Assembly (NCBI GenBank): GCA_905250025.1 | Contig: CAJNOJ010000038.1 | Coordinates: 186,001 to 250,000 of the forward strand | Direction of reading: 5' to 3' | Source of the DNA: Adineta ricciae | Lineage: Eukaryota; Rotifera; Eurotatoria; Adinetida; Adinetidae | DNA length: 64,000 bases | In this document: one piece after another, positions 13,401-24,164 of the stretch | Layout of the letters: each line of letters opens with the position of its first letter | Numbering within the stretch: position 1 is the first letter of the stretch | Position numbers and translations under genes: made by a program | Notes under the pieces: generated by a model | What the model saw: the letters and a program-made list of their open reading frames with translations, nothing else | What the model was told of the DNA's origin: nothing | Databases searched by the model: none

Positions 13401-14828
13401 TCGTGACAAATGTACATATATCGTTACTTCGTATGTCTATTTTTATAGTTTATCTCACATTACGCTTCGAGCTGGAAAGAAACAAAAGAGAGACGATACA
13501 GTTCTTTGATGATCTATTTCATACGTGCTGATAATTCTTTACAGACATAGACTTCTAAATAGATATGTTTCTGCTAAATGATAGATATCAATGAAGAAAC
13601 TGACATTATCATCATTTCACGTTTCTGTTCAGTTGATCTGCTATCAGAGTAATCTTAATGTGTCATTAAGAAAATTCAATATATGTACACAAACTTAACT
13701 CTCAAAAGGTCACAGGCAAATGTTCGTGCCTTGATCAATACCATATGTCTGTTTCTCTTGTGTTTGTCACTCGTCTACCCGTAGATTATAGAAAATGGAT
13801 TCATTGGCTTGACAAAATCTGATAATTGATTAGCTTGCCACTAATGATCTTCACTCGGTGTCCGATGTCCTAACAGCTAGGCCCACGAAACCTCTCTCTA
13901 TGTCGAACAGTTGTTCAATCAAATTACAATAGATCCGTCTCTTTCTTGTAATACTGATACAGACAGATGTTTGACCTTTACTGTTTGTCAATCAGAATCA
14001 AAGAATAAATAGTTCGTCATACATACACGATTCATCTAAGCGATTCAAGGCTAGACATATCATATTTACGAGAATTACTACCTTATACTTATCGATAGTG
14101 TTTGATAAGAAAAGGATAATACGTGCTAATGTAGCAACAAGAAAAATGATTTAGTATACAAACAATGATGGATTGATCTGTTAATAGATTATTCTAAACT
14201 ACCCGTATTATCCTTACCGTCATAGGTAGTAGACCAACTCAATTCACGCTTTTGGTGTGACGGAGATTCTAGTTCACATGTACGAGACAGGATCATATTT
14301 TCTTCATCAGGAGTTATATCACATGGTACACGTCGATTGGCACATTCACAGGTTGTTTGATTATTGATATTTGTAGACAAACACTGGAATTTCAAACATG
14401 CTAAACCAAATAGATATTCGATTATTCCCGTTTCAATAGTGTCTTTGCTTTCAATTACCTTTCATACATACACCAGTTTGTTCATTGAGATCATTGACAG
14501 TTTGATTTGGTTTATAACATAAGAGATCTTGCTCGCATAGACCATAGACGTTCAAATGTCCACCACATATTTCATGTTCTGAACGTAGACAAACAGTACA
14601 ACAATCACATTGATCACGTATTAACTTGGAACAGTTTTTATTCAACAATTGATATTGTAAACAATAGTCAATTGAACATGATGATTGACATTCATTCTGA
14701 TTGATCAATTCCGAAGAAGATAGGTCTAATGATGATGATGATGAAGAACTTCGATGATTGCTGGTATTAACAGCACTGATGATTATCGAAAGGAAAACGA
14801 TAACGAGCTGATAACACCCGAAGAACAT
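10457..14828 (-). CDS. CRIM1: CRIM1-like cysteine-rich transmembrane BMP regulator
   Basis: Exons: 14828-14459, 14400-14218, 13256-12969, 12911-12729, 12674-11844, 11790-11273, 11218-11062, 11001-10457; about 1024 residues, close to human CRIM1 (1036). A signal peptide (FFGCYQLVIVFLSIIISAV) is followed by an IGFBP-type Cys-rich domain, a series of von Willebrand C modules (CCPVC, CCPTC and CCPICR endings), an antistasin-like block (CPAPLCTLKIDRASKQYC, GCPICECN, GCPICVCK), a TM helix at about 852-878 (VTVIIIFCTLILILILI) and a Ser/His-rich tail of about 145 residues. Family role: binds BMPs and tunes their secretion at the cell surface. Intron 13257-14217 is long (961 bp). The 60-bp stop-free stretch 11002-11061 is treated as an intron; reading through it would add 20 residues. 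Confidence 0.88.
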
Positions 14829-17800
14829 CGCTACTTAATTCGTATGTGCATAGCCGTATTTATTAGTAATGGATGAATGATGAAAGAAGAAAGTGTTGAT
14901 GGTGGAGAAGGCGACTAGTATGAATAATGGTGATGAAGAACATCATCAATATTGTTGACTCATTCGCCGACACCATCAAGCCGCTCCAGTTAAGGTCGAC
15001 CTGAAATAAAGAGAGAATATGAGAGAGAGAGAGAAAAAAAAGGAGAAATATATATGCGTGTGTGGAATCATGTAGACCGAACAACAAGAGGAAGAGACTT
15101 TATACCAAAACTGCGAATGTAGAGAAGAGACGACGAAAAAACGAATTCATTCTGGACTTTTCTTTTTCTTTTTTGTTCAAAAATGATTTCAGCCTTGAAA
15201 AATCCGTGAATTTTGTTTTCCTAGCAAGGTTACGTCAATTACCTGAAGAAAAGTATTTTTCAACAAATTTCAATCGAAGATTGTGCGATCAGATATCAAA
15301 GATCTGTTTAATTGATTACCACACAAGAAAGAAGGTTATACGAAAAATGTTTGTTTGAGCTTTGTATTCATGAGGAAAAAAAAGAAAGACTGACATTCCA
15401 CTTGAATTTCACTTAAGCCTTTTTATTCATTCGAAAAAAAAGACTTCAAAAACACTTAACATTTTATTTTTCTTTGACGTTTTCTCCTATTTTGCAAACT
15501 TGACATGTTATTTTAATCTTCACAAGAACATATTTAATCAGTACAGTTAAAAAACGTTTTCATATACATATCACATCAGTATTCAAAAAAAAGAAAAAAC
15601 GAAGCCAGATGTTTGTGCTTATGGAGAAAAAAACCCTAATCGAAAGTTCACTAGACTTCAATCGCTCAAAATCTTTGACATATTCTAAAACAAACAAGCC
15701 TTGCCGAGGAAAAGAACTCTTTCTTTCACGAATATTTGCATTGAGATAAAAGAAACTAGACATGCATAGATGATATTTAGCAGAGAGAATGCAAGTCATA
15801 AATGATTATTCACTATATAAAATTCCGTTGATGTCAGAAGAAAAGAGAATCAATAGTTGCATTGAAAAAATATTTTGACTGTTTGTCATAACACTAACAT
15901 AAATACGCGAGAAAGAGAAAAATATACAGACGACATTGTCGATTTAAAGTGTCAATATCTATACTTTCGTTTTCTTATTTTCATCTAAATATACACTGGA
16001 TACAGGTGGGATATCTCCAAATCAAGTAAGGAAAAAAATGTCGATGATCATCACATGTGCAAATATTTGACATTCCATGTACACACATATAGCCCTTCTT
16101 TTCTCTTTTTTATTGTCTTAGATGAGATATGTCGAAAAACAACAATAACATTGATGATATTCGTAGCGAACGCATCTCGAGTGAAGATTAGAAATGACAG
16201 GAGAAAGAACAACAACATCAACAGACAATATCTCGCCATTCATCATCTCAGTACGAGCATTTGATGACGACAAGAAGACCTATTGAGAATTAGAAATCAT
16301 TATACAGAGATATCGACTTGTTTATAAATATACACTCGCTGAGCTACAGATAGTCGAGTGTTAATTTAACAAAATATTCTGAAAATCATATGATTATTTA
16401 TGAAATGGTGCTGGTAGTATCAATATGAGGGTGATTCGACGACGCACATGTCATTCAACGAAGTAAACACACTTCTGACGAGAAAAATTTTCTGTCATCA
16501 ACAGAAGAAAAGAGTGGACTGAGAGAGGAAAATGATGAAATCCTATGTTCTATATTCTTGTACTTACATAACATGAAACACCGATTGGATATGGAACGTT
16601 GTTTTCTTTTTCAATTAGGATGTGAAAAAGCTACGGTTGATTAAATCCGAAATATTATCGGTATACTTTCTAGCCAAGTCAATCGCTGGCGCAGACGGCG
16701 AGTGTCGTAATTGTTCGACCGTTAAAACTTCTCAGTTCTGAGCAGATATCCAAGAGAAGAACTAATAGAGCATCGAATCGTTGTCAGAAAAACAATAACA
16801 TAGCTGAAGCAATAGTGTCTATCAATGAAAGCAGTTCGACAGTCATAAAAACGAAGAACTGATATGACGCTGTTCTCTTTTGTCAGTGTCAAAATATTCG
16901 TTCTTTTTTCCTTGAGGACATGATCTTTGAGACCATCTTTTATGTATTTCATTTCCAGATTATATTTGGAAGTATGAAAAGAAAAACGAATGTTTGAAAT
17001 CTGAGCAGGTTCTCAAGTAAAACATTGATATTTACTCATCAACACTGCCATCTGATAATCGCTAAATATACATGTCAAACATGCGATTTTTCGTTCCGAA
17101 TAGTTCGTCATACGTGTGCTTACCAATCTTAGTTTATCTAAGGATATTAATAATCTAGTGGGACGATAAAAACAACGCTTACCAATAGCGCGAACGACAG
17201 CTTTCTTTTCTATCAAAGAGAAATTATTTTTCTTTTGCAAAAGCTTAAGACAAGGTTAATCAAATTTCGTTTTTTGTTTGTCTAAAGTGAAATACTTCAA
17301 GAGAAACTGCATTCAAGGCTAATTTATAATTTGTTCATTGAGACATTGCCAAGAGGATAGATGAAAAGTTAATGATGTAAATGTGAAGCACTGCTCGCTT
17401 TTACTTACCAGTCTTTAAAAACTCGATTGTTTTATATCCTGACGTGTGCGTCTAAGAAGTATTCAAACTGAATAGACTATTCATTTCGCTTTTTTCGACT
17501 CTTCAAAGCAAGGTTTTTGTAACGTCATATCGTTTTTTTCCTCTCTGCTTATTGTGTATATAACTACGATTACGCGCGTGTCGGATTGCCCGCTCTCCTT
17601 TGTCTTTCTCAGTTCGTATAATCGAACTATACAAGATATCATTTATCTATTTTTATCGAAACAACATTGAAGTTTCAAGTGGATGAATACTTACTTTTCA
17701 TGACAATAGAATATTCTCTCGAAGTCAAGTTGCAACAGCTGGAAAGCTTCATTACCACTAAATTCTATCTCGACTATACATAAAAATACACTGATAAGAA

Positions 17801-18449
17801 CAAACAATACTGATCATCTAACTTGAAGACAAATCATGCTCTGTCATTGTATGTCTGTCCGTATCAGCTGATTCATAAGTGCAAATGTTTCGAGCATGTG
17901 ACATTACTTGTTAACTAAAAAACACACTTCTAGATATTTTTCTCCTAGTCCTGTCATCACCTTGATGATCTATGATGAAAATAAGTCAATACGAAGATAG
18001 TTATTCAAATGAAGATTGCTTTCTTGTTAAGATTATTTACATAATTTCTTTTTCGGAGTTATATACGATCATTAAATGTTATTTTTCTTATTATTAAGAA
18101 AACAATTGATTGATTATAGTATAGTAATAACCATGTGAGAGAATTTACATTTGTTAATAGTTGTTTTGTTTCTTTGTTGATTAATAATTGAGAACAGATT
18201 CAGATCTGAAGGACATTAGACAGATGACAAGGATAAATAATTAAATCCATCTTTAATTTAACCTTCTACGAATGCGATCAACTCGAACTGGAAGTTTCTT
18301 CTGAACAAAAAAACCTGATGAATAAGATTATCATTGATTTATTAATTAAAAATTATTAGCATATTAGAAAAATCGAATAGAAATAAAATATGAGTTTAAG
18401 TTAGATATCTGCTAGATTGGAAATCGCTGGACTATAATGAAATGTTTGT
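14829..18449. other. 3.6 kb gene-free region
   Basis: No ORF here shows a recognisable domain or a phase-consistent exon chain. It contains GA-rich runs near 15010-15045 and a TATA-like TGTATATAAC near 17555-17564 followed by TC-rich sequence. It may carry the CRIM1 promoter and distal regulatory elements. Confidence 0.4.
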
Positions 18450-18785
18450 TTAATGATGAACCATTGCCTCGACGCCATGACCTTTCTGTACCGCTGACCC
18501 GCCTGAACCACCAACTTCAACAAATCTTTCTGGTCCTGTTGATACATGTCCACCAGACGACGCACTTTTCCCGGCTTGATCATCCTCTCCGTCCTTATTG
18601 TCCTCTTCAGATTCCTCATTGGTTTTTCCAGAATCTTGTTGAGTCTCAGATTCTTCATTACTTTCTTCAGAATCTTTCTGATCATCAGATTTTTCATTGC
18701 CCTTTTCAGTTTTATTTGATGAATCGCTTTGCTCTTCGGATTTATTATCATTAGCAGATGCGTTTTCTTCTTTTTCTGACGACAT
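18450..18785 (-). CDS. Acidic Ser/Glu-rich low-complexity protein
   Basis: A single coding exon of 111 residues, ATG at 18785. About the first 80 residues are almost entirely S, E, D, N, K and Q (SEEQSDSSNKTEKGNEKSD), so intrinsic disorder is predicted. The tail is Gly/Ser-rich (GGSGGSAVQKGHG). I do not recognise a family. A TTTCTAG acceptor ends at 18800, only 14 nt before the ATG, and the stop of the upstream gene on the same strand is about 97 nt away at 18897. That fits a downstream cistron resolved by trans-splicing. Confidence that it is coding rests on the clean ATG-to-stop frame and this context, and composition bias could mislead. Confidence 0.5.
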   Translation of the reverse strand: MSSEKEENASANDNKSEEQSDSSNKTEKGNEKSDDQKDSEESNEESETQQDSGKTNEESEEDNKDGEDDQAGKSASSGGHVSTGPERFVEVGGSGGSAVQKGHGVEAMVHH

Positions 18786-18799
18786 TATCTCGGTTTTAT

Positions 18800-18808
18800 C
18801 TAGAAATA
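18800..18808 (-). promoter_or_regulatory. Splice acceptor just upstream of a downstream cistron (possible SL site)
   Basis: The minus strand reads TATTTCTAG followed by 14 nt and the ATG at 18785. No good 5' donor with an upstream ATG exon was found in the 97-nt gap to the previous stop, so the natural partner would be a spliced leader. Inference only. Confidence 0.4.
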
Positions 18809-18896
18809 GATTTAAGAGACAAAGAAACCAAAGAATATTTTCGACATTCAAAATATTAACAAAAACAGGAAGATCAGATATATATCTTTTGTTTAA

Positions 18897-19661
18897 TTAC
18901 ATCAACAAACTCTCATCTTCGCCACCGAGTTTTGCCTAAATATATCAAATCAATTTAGAGCAAAGTCTCTCCATTATTTACTTTGGTGTTGTGCAGAGCG
19001 ACTTTTTTGGTCGTTGAATGATATCGTATTAACATATGTTCAGGTAGTTGCTGAAAAAAGGCAAGAGGTGATTCGTAGAATTTAAAAGTGGTATCTCCTC
19101 TTGTGTATTACTAGTTTAACTTTTGGCATCGAATTTGTTTGATTCTCATCGGTTTTCTTCTTCTTGAATCTGCGTTCCGGTGGTGGAACGTTTTCATTGT
19201 GAACAGTATTTTGTCGTATTCTCGAACTGCGACGAATCATATCTGACGACATTGATCTTGGCAAGTCAAACAAACAGATATCAATGAAAAAAGCACTTCA
19301 AATCGACCTACTTTTTTAATGCTCGACGTCCGGTTGTATATTCAGTATGATCACTCATTTGTTTGATTTCATCGCGAATCTAAATAAAAGTATGGTCATT
19401 CACATTTGAGTTATAAATAAACATAATGTATTTCCAAACATCTGTTACATTCTTTCGGTGTATTTAGAAATGAATAGTCATTGTTATACAATGTATAAAC
19501 TAGTTGAAAGTATCTGATGTTTGTAGGAATTCGTTTATTTTGCGAAGAGTTTGTTCACTTACATCGTTGATTTTCAATGTAGCAAGAAAACGACGATTGT
19601 CTTCAAGGTTTTGTCGACGTTTAGCTTCGAGATTTTCGTTACTATTATTCAAAGACGACAT
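18897..19661 (-). CDS. Small basic, probably nuclear, unknown protein
   Basis: Five exons: 19661-19563, 19379-19312, 19256-19112, 19050-18982, 18935-18897; lengths 99, 68, 145, 69 and 39 sum to 139 residues and a stop. The N-terminal part is helical and charged (NLEAKRRQNLEDNRRFLATL). The middle holds a basic patch (MIRRSSRIRQ, then RRFKKKK) that looks like a nuclear-localisation or nucleic-acid contact region. The C-terminal part reads LPEHMLIRYHSTTKKVAL. I do not recognise the family. Exon 3 would read on to a stop at 19082 if its GTAATA donor were not used. It shares a 207-bp divergent region with the E2-like gene. Confidence 0.55.
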
Positions 19662-19868
19662 TATTTATGCACGTACACGTATGCACAGTATCAATTCGTC
19701 GTCGATATGCAATTCGATGAATGACTTGATATTATCCAATGTGTTTATACGTACCGCCTCTATTAAAGCAAATTCAATGGATGACAGTTAACCAATAGAA
19801 AAGAAGCTCATCGCTCTGTATTATGTCCTTGCACTACTTTGTACTGGTATTGAGGAAAGTTGTCAAAA
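19662..19868. promoter_or_regulatory. Short bidirectional promoter region
   Basis: Only 207 bp separate the ATG of the small basic protein (-) from the ATG of the E2-like gene (+). Each strand then carries a close two-gene unit, so this interval probably drives both. No TATA box is obvious. Confidence 0.45.
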
Positions 19869-20763
19869 ATGGCGTCAAGTTCGTGTTCTAACCCAACCTT
19901 TATCAATCGGTAATTACATTGACTTCAATTTTTCATCTAAGTCTTGCTTCTAGACTTCGACGCGAGTGTCTCGATCTCCAGCAAAATCCAGTGCCATTCA
20001 CTTGGTCTCTATCAGAGAACTTTACTTTATTCATTTGCATAGTACTTTTTTTCTGCTTAGTGCTGGTCCAACAGCTGACAGTCTGAAGCAATGGTTGGTT
20101 GTGTTCGAAGGACCGCCTGATTCACTCTATGAAGGTGGCACTTTCTTTGCTTTCCTTACATTTGATGATGATTATCCATTCACACCACCTACAGTGAGTT
20201 TGGAATTTCGAGTATCTTCTTGTTTTGATCGTTTCAATTTGATTTTAGTTGGAATTCAAAACCAGAATATATCATTGTAATATTTATCAAAGTACGGGAT
20301 TAGTGAAACATGATATATTCGACAAAAACTGGTCGCCAACAGTAACCATTCGACAAATTATTCAAAAAGTTGCCAATCTGCTCGTTCAGTGTGAACCAGG
20401 TGAGTAGAACTTCAGCATTGGATCACTTTTTCCTCGGTACGATCGGGATCAAAGTACCTTTCCTACCTAAAAATAGAATTTCGAGCGAATCTGCTCCATT
20501 GTTCGTCGTGCTATGAATATTCAAACTTTCATCTTCATAAAATAATACATTAAGCGTTCTTCCACAAAGTCATCGCGTGATATCTCACGAGAGAAAAGAA
20601 ACAAAATTATTCTTCCTATTCGTACTGCGAAGCTTCAACAAATGTATTCTATTCATTTTTTTTAGATTATTGTGCTATGAAAGAACTTGGTTTACAGTAC
20701 AAACACGAACGTGTTGATTACGATCGAATGGCTCGTCTATGGACGAAAAGCTTTGCTCGTTAA
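19869..20763 (+). CDS. E2 ubiquitin-conjugating-fold protein lacking the catalytic Cys
   Basis: Five exons: 19869-19909, 19954-20004, 20061-20193, 20249-20399, 20666-20763; 157 residues, the size of a minimal UBC domain. The fold is clearly UBE2D-like: LRRECLDLQQNPVPF, then AGPTADSLKQW, FEGPPDSLYEGGTFF, DYPFTPPT, a WSPTVTIRQII helix region and the C-terminal ARLWTKSFAR. At the active site, family members read HPNI...GSICLDIL; here it is HCNIYQSTGLVKHDIF. The catalytic Cys position is Lys, the HPN proline is Cys, the HPN Asn is kept, and one residue is inserted. Ordinary thioester chemistry looks impossible, so a UEV-like adaptor role is inferred. Intron 2 has a weak GTCTCT donor, chosen because it restores the conserved CAGP junction. 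Confidence 0.85.
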
Positions 20764-20833
20764 ATTTCATTCTTTTCTCTCGTCCTGTATCAAATCCACC
20801 ACAATTTTGTGTATATGTTTCTTACTAATGTTG

Positions 20834-20842
20834 TTTTTCTAG
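20834..20842 (+). promoter_or_regulatory. Splice acceptor abutting ATG (candidate SL trans-splice site)
   Basis: The sequence gtttttctag ends at 20842 and the ATG of the methyltransferase-like gene starts at 20843, leaving no 5' UTR. The previous gene stops at 20763, 80 nt before that ATG. This is the arrangement expected for an internal cistron of an SL trans-spliced operon. Confidence 0.55.
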
Positions 20843-21613
20843 ATGCCATTGTCTATTTATGACAGTGAACAATATCTATTCGAAATCGCTCAAAGTTTCA
20901 TTCGTTCACGGGTCGTATTCACTTCATTAGAACTTCAAATCTTCGATTTATTCTCGCAATCTAATCATGGTTTGACTTGTGCACAAGTAGCTGAACAATT
21001 GAGCTTACATTACGTCCAAAACGAATCCCGATGTTTACAAGACGTATTAGATTGTCTAAAATCGATGAAATTCCTGGAATATGAAAAAGAGAAGTTCACT
21101 TATAAACTAACTGACTTTGCACGAAATCTTCTTCTTCCTAATCGACAACTTCTATCAAACATTGATCGAGATTTCTACGATAAAATGCCTCAATTGAACG
21201 AACTTGTTTTGAATAATTCCATCAAAGATTCAATTCATTTGATAATGCTATTACGAATCAAACAATTGGTTGACTTAACAGCTTATTCGAATGTTTCGAT
21301 CGATTCCTTCGATGAAAACGTCGATGTCATGGTCATCTGGAGACAAGACGGTTGTCTCAAAGAAAAGATCAAACAAGCGTACGATATATTACCATCCAGT
21401 AAGGCAAGTCTTCTGATATTAATCATCCCCAATGACGAAGATGATGAAGTCACACTCGCATTGAACATCCTCTTGAACATGACAACAACGAGCAAAGAAG
21501 CAGAAAATCCCAAAGAATTCTATTCGACGAAATTTTTCAAAAAAATCGGTTTTCAATCTATTGAACGATTGAAATCAACAGATGGAATACAACTTCTACT
21601 TGCTTATAAGTAA
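20843..21613 (+). CDS. Degenerate ASMT-like O-methyltransferase
   Basis: One uninterrupted exon of 256 residues. The N-terminal winged-helix dimerisation region is recognisable (IAQSFIRSRVVFTSLELQIFDLF, LTDFARNLLL), and the C-terminal end follows the acetylserotonin O-methyltransferase pattern (VMVIWRQDG, LLILIIPNDEDDE, KKIGFQSIE). The central Rossmann part with the Gly-rich SAM loop (DLGGGSG in active relatives) is missing, and the protein is about 90 residues shorter than ASMT. It is therefore probably not an active methyltransferase. An AATAAA is at 21746-21751. It lies 80 nt downstream of the E2-like gene, so co-transcription is likely. Confidence 0.7.
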   Translation: MPLSIYDSEQYLFEIAQSFIRSRVVFTSLELQIFDLFSQSNHGLTCAQVAEQLSLHYVQNESRCLQDVLDCLKSMKFLEYEKEKFTYKLTDFARNLLLPNRQLLSNIDRDFYDKMPQLNELVLNNSIKDSIHLIMLLRIKQLVDLTAYSNVSIDSFDENVDVMVIWRQDGCLKEKIKQAYDILPSSKASLLILIIPNDEDDEVTLALNILLNMTTTSKEAENPKEFYSTKFFKKIGFQSIERLKSTDGIQLLLAYK

Positions 21614-21896
21614 TAAAGGTGATGGCTGATCTTTCATATTATAATAGTATTTCAATCTCCTTTTATACATTCGGTGTTTGATATTATCATTTATACAATC
21701 ATGTTTTTTCCTTCTTTTATTATTTTGTGAGAAGTATACAAGTGCAATAAAATCAGTATTACTTTCGTTTTTATCCAGTAATCGACTGAATTTGTTTTTT
21801 GACTGGAGGTACAACGGAACTGACATTCATGTCTAAAACTTTCTGGTGATTATTCATATGTTTATTTTAAAAGAGAAATTTCACTGTATAACAAAT
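21614..21896. other. Convergent 3' spacer
   Basis: It holds polyadenylation signals of both neighbours: AATAAA at 21746-21751 (+) and tttatt at 21861-21866 (minus-strand AATAAA, for NCAPH). Confidence 0.55.
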
Positions 21897-24164
21897 TTAA
21901 TTAATGGCTTGTGAATAAGTTAATTGTGTGGAATCAACAAATGGTTGTTTCTGTATGATAAGATCATCACGTTGTGAATTGCTTTTCATGTATAACTGAT
22001 TCTTGTTGCAATTGTTCAGCATGCAATAGAATGCCGAGACAAGTTGATCTTTATCATAAGAAATCATTCCTTGATCGAGTAGTTTCACACATATGGTTGA
22101 TAGTGACACGGGATTTGATGTGTTTGTATGTTGCGAAGTATACACATCAAACAATTGAAGTTGAAGTTTCTTGGCATCGATTTTCGTGAAATTTCTATCA
22201 AATTCGATCTTATCATAATGAACAGGACGAATGAATTCGTAATGCACTTCTTCAGAGATGGGGTCAGGTGGGTCGAACTGAAAATTACCTTCATCATTCA
22301 ATGAGTATAAATCATCTGAGGTAGACACCATTTGTACATTCAAATCAGGGAAATAATTTAGAGATGATAGATCAACTACTGGACGCGACTTTCGAGAAAG
22401 TCTCAATTGATAATGGTTTTTAGTCTGTTGTTGAGCTCTATGTAATGTGTTTGATAGAACTTTTCTTTTTCGTCGTTTTAATATCTTTCGAGTCCATGAA
22501 TTCGAAAACATTAAGTCGGTTAATGATACATTCTGTTCCGTATTGGTTAGATTTAGTTTGAAACGATGTGTAGATTGAACATAAGCACGACATTGATGCT
22601 GTCGTTGTTCAGGATTGGATGTTGACTCGATGATATCAGGAAGAAGATTTGTATATCTCCAAAGATAAGGTCCAGCAAATAACTTCAATTTCGAATAATC
22701 GAAGTAACTGTAGTCAGATGGATCGCTCTATGAGGAAAAGAAAACCATATTGTGAAGATATTTTCTATTAAATTTACCATCTCGCGAAGTAGATGCGGAA
22801 TCTGATCGACGAAAGACGCTTTACTTTGGGCTAGTGTTACATCCATTGATGCCATTGTCGTTGGACATGTCTAAATGAATAAAACAGCATAGTGAATATT
22901 CTACTCGGCGAATAAATTTGACTTACATGAGCAGATTGTAATTCTTGAAAGCAAAATTGAAATGGATCATCGCGTAATTCGCTTAAACCATTACTAAAAA
23001 CTTCATTCTCTGCGTCGTAGTCATCGCTCACATCCATTAAAGAACGATCTAAAACTGAACATTCATCAATGGTTTCAATATACGATGCCGTGCAGTTTTC
23101 GTTAAATGAAAATTCTCGTAGTATTTGACATCCTAATCGAAATCAAAACGAATGATGGTCTTTTAAAAACCTTCGCATATTTACCGAGAACATGATCATG
23201 TTCTTCATGATCTTGAATGACTTCTCTTAATGGAATTAAATCATAGATTGTTTTCATCGATACATCAAGTATTCTTTCATTGTCATCGTATTCACGATTG
23301 ATCGGACTGTTTAGATTAATAAAACCATTGATCAGAGGATAATCACTGGATGAGTACATTGTATACGAAACCATATCGGCATAGATGGAATCATCACCCA
23401 CGCCACCTGGCCATTGACACATATTTGACGGTTGAAATGGATGAAAATCAAGTTCATATGCGAGTGATATCGTTGATAAATCCGTTGTGAGATATGAACT
23501 AGCCTTCGGTTTGCTTCGTTGCGACAGTTTCTTGGTTATTTCTATTGGATCAGATTGAATACTTTGTGATTCTTCATCGTCTTCATCTTGCTGTTGAATA
23601 GATCCATTCAATTTTTGAGTTTCTGTATGGAGAGCATCAACACGGTAACCATAGATCTTTGCACTAGAGAAATCGTCTCATCAGACGTTTACAAATGTTT
23701 TCTGTACCTTGTATCGATTACTGAGCCAGCTTTGACAAAATTTGGTTCATGATGATTCTCACTGAATGAATCACTTTTGTCATCGAAGGCGATGAGATCT
23801 AAGATTTCAGGTAAACGTTCTAGAAGTGGAAAATGGAAAGCATTTTTCGCATTGATTTTATTTTTTGATGCTAATTCAAGAGTTTTTTCGTAGAGTGCAA
23901 TTAATTGCACAGGAGTTTGAACATTTTCATCGACGCCACTATCAGTACTAATCGAAGCGTTTAGAAGCAAACGGGATTGACGACGATCGATAGGAGAAGT
24001 TTCGTTATCTGAACCGAAATGATTTGCCTTTCGATTGACTAACGAACTAGAAAATTCATTTGAAAAATATCGTTTACCGATTGTTTTTGTCGTTCAAATC
24101 ATACCGTCGAGGTATTGGTAAACATTCGTTCTCGTCTTCGTTCATCGTGTAAATTCTGAGTCAT
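21897..24164 (-). CDS. NCAPH: Condensin complex subunit 2 (kleisin, barren)
   Basis: Six exons: 24164-24124, 24046-23708, 23663-23185, 23132-22927, 22870-22778, 22727-21897; 662 residues (human 741). Family blocks appear in order: DRRQSRLLLNAS, LASKNKINAKNAFHFPLLE, SAKIYGYRVDALH, the DPSDYSYFDYSKLKLFAGP block and the C-terminal winged-helix segment KIDAKKLQLQLFDVYT. NCAPH is the kleisin that bridges the SMC2/SMC4 heads in condensin I and is needed for mitotic chromosome compaction. Intron 1 is inferred with a GTTTAC donor because it is the only one that keeps phase with a TTTTCTAG acceptor, so the first 14 residues are the least certain part. Confidence 0.9.

Noticed and set aside
15062-15358. 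98-residue ORF in the gene-free region upstream of CRIM1
   Set aside because: Basic/Phe-rich composition from AT-rich DNA, with no domain, no splice context and no partner exons.
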